DNA of 64,000 bases from Teredinibacter purpureus (GTDB lineage: Bacteria; Pseudomonadota; Gammaproteobacteria; Pseudomonadales; Cellvibrionaceae). This document shows, piece after piece, positions 63,822 to 64,000 of the stretch. The DNA lies in assembly GCF_014217335.1 (NCBI RefSeq), contig NZ_CP060092.1:265501-329500 (forward strand), written 5' to 3'. How positions within the stretch are numbered: position 1 is the first letter of the stretch; each line of letters starts with the position of its first letter. The notes below the pieces were generated by a model. The model was given only the letters and a program-made list of their open reading frames with translations, was not told the origin of the DNA and did no database searches. Made by a program: the position numbers and the translations under genes.

Positions 63822-64000
63822 ATGATCTGTAAACACTATATTCTCGATGGCCGTGTTCAAGGTGTGGGGTTTCGCCCCTTCGTGCACAACCTCGCGACCC
63901 AACTTAACTTAGCCGGATGGGTGCAAAACACCAGCGGTAATGTTTCGGTTCGAGTGGAGGGCGACGCACACGTTGTGGCCGATTTTGAACGACGATTAAT
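63822..64000 (+). CDS. hypF: HypF, carbamoyltransferase (5' end, cut by window edge)
   Basis: The first ~59 residues are present, from ATG 63822 with a strong AGGAG upstream. The fragment is the N-terminal acylphosphatase domain: [33 protein letters not shown]. In full-length HypF this is followed by zinc-finger, YrdC and Kae1-like domains that make carbamoyl for the cyanide ligands via HypE. It lies 25 bp after hypD. hypE would be expected further downstream. Confidence 0.92.
   Translation, partial: MICKHYILDGRVQGVGFRPFVHNLATQLNLAGWVQNTSGNVSVRVEGDAHVVADFERRL

Overview
The window reads as chromosome of a free-living Gram-negative gammaproteobacterium, most likely an aerobic marine or plant-associated polysaccharide degrader of the Cellvibrionales type. 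That placement is my inference from gene content: a YfhM/PBP1C pair, TcdA, a YbcJ-like protein, an LpxL-type acyltransferase, large TonB-dependent receptors, a secreted GH51 arabinofuranosidase and many c-di-GMP and hybrid-kinase genes. I saw no tRNA, rRNA, CRISPR array, insertion sequence or integrase. One gene is decaying (a TRAP solute-receptor remnant) and genes are cut by both edges.

Layout. 1-230: tail of an unknown gene and a strong terminator. 315-2348: TonB-dependent receptor. 2902-10390: envelope-defence pair yfhM-pbpC with an elaborate inverted repeat between them. 10424-19105: mostly housekeeping genes (FMN glutamate-synthase-like membrane protein, tcdA, ybcJ-like, TatD-family nuclease, chemoreceptor, GH51 arabinofuranosidase, LpxH-like phosphatase). 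19288-25995: a predicted phosphate-starvation module. A large TonB-dependent receptor and a repetitive, probably beta-helical lipoprotein face a PstS-OmpA fusion, and the 677-bp gap between them carries Pho-box-like direct repeats on both sides. 25976-34431: an ECF sigma/ChrR photo-oxidative-stress locus. The sigma factor, the zinc/cupin anti-sigma and a TudS-like protein run rightward. A tight seven-gene operon (SnoaL-like, SDR, flavin amine-oxidase-like, DUF1365, CFA synthase, DUF2878, unknown exported protein) runs leftward from a candidate ECF promoter.

34496-54948 is rich in signalling: a 1550-residue CHASE/PAS/GAF hybrid kinase, a diguanylate cyclase with a carbohydrate-binding-like sensor, two paralogous periplasmic solute-binding-like proteins, a two-component propeller hybrid kinase and a GGDEF/EAL protein. 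Interspersed are an LpxL-like acyltransferase, a PD40 propeller, a YdeP-type molybdoenzyme, a MazG-like pyrophosphohydrolase and pfkA. 54948-55576: remnant of a TRAP DctP-type solute receptor with frameshifts and an internal deletion, whose old stop overlaps the GGDEF/EAL start.

55752-64000: a group 3b-like NAD(P)-linked [NiFe]-hydrogenase. Leftward operon: beta Fe-S subunit, gamma flavin subunit, small subunit, large subunit, maturation protease. Divergent rightward operon: hypC-hypA-hypB-hypD-hypF (hypF cut by the window edge). HypA is strongly divergent (long, with one canonical zinc cysteine missing).

The best candidates for under-described biology are the Pho-box-flanked receptor/lipoprotein/PstS-OmpA module, the ECF-ChrR lipid-modification operon with its unknown last gene, and the divergent HypA in the hydrogenase locus.
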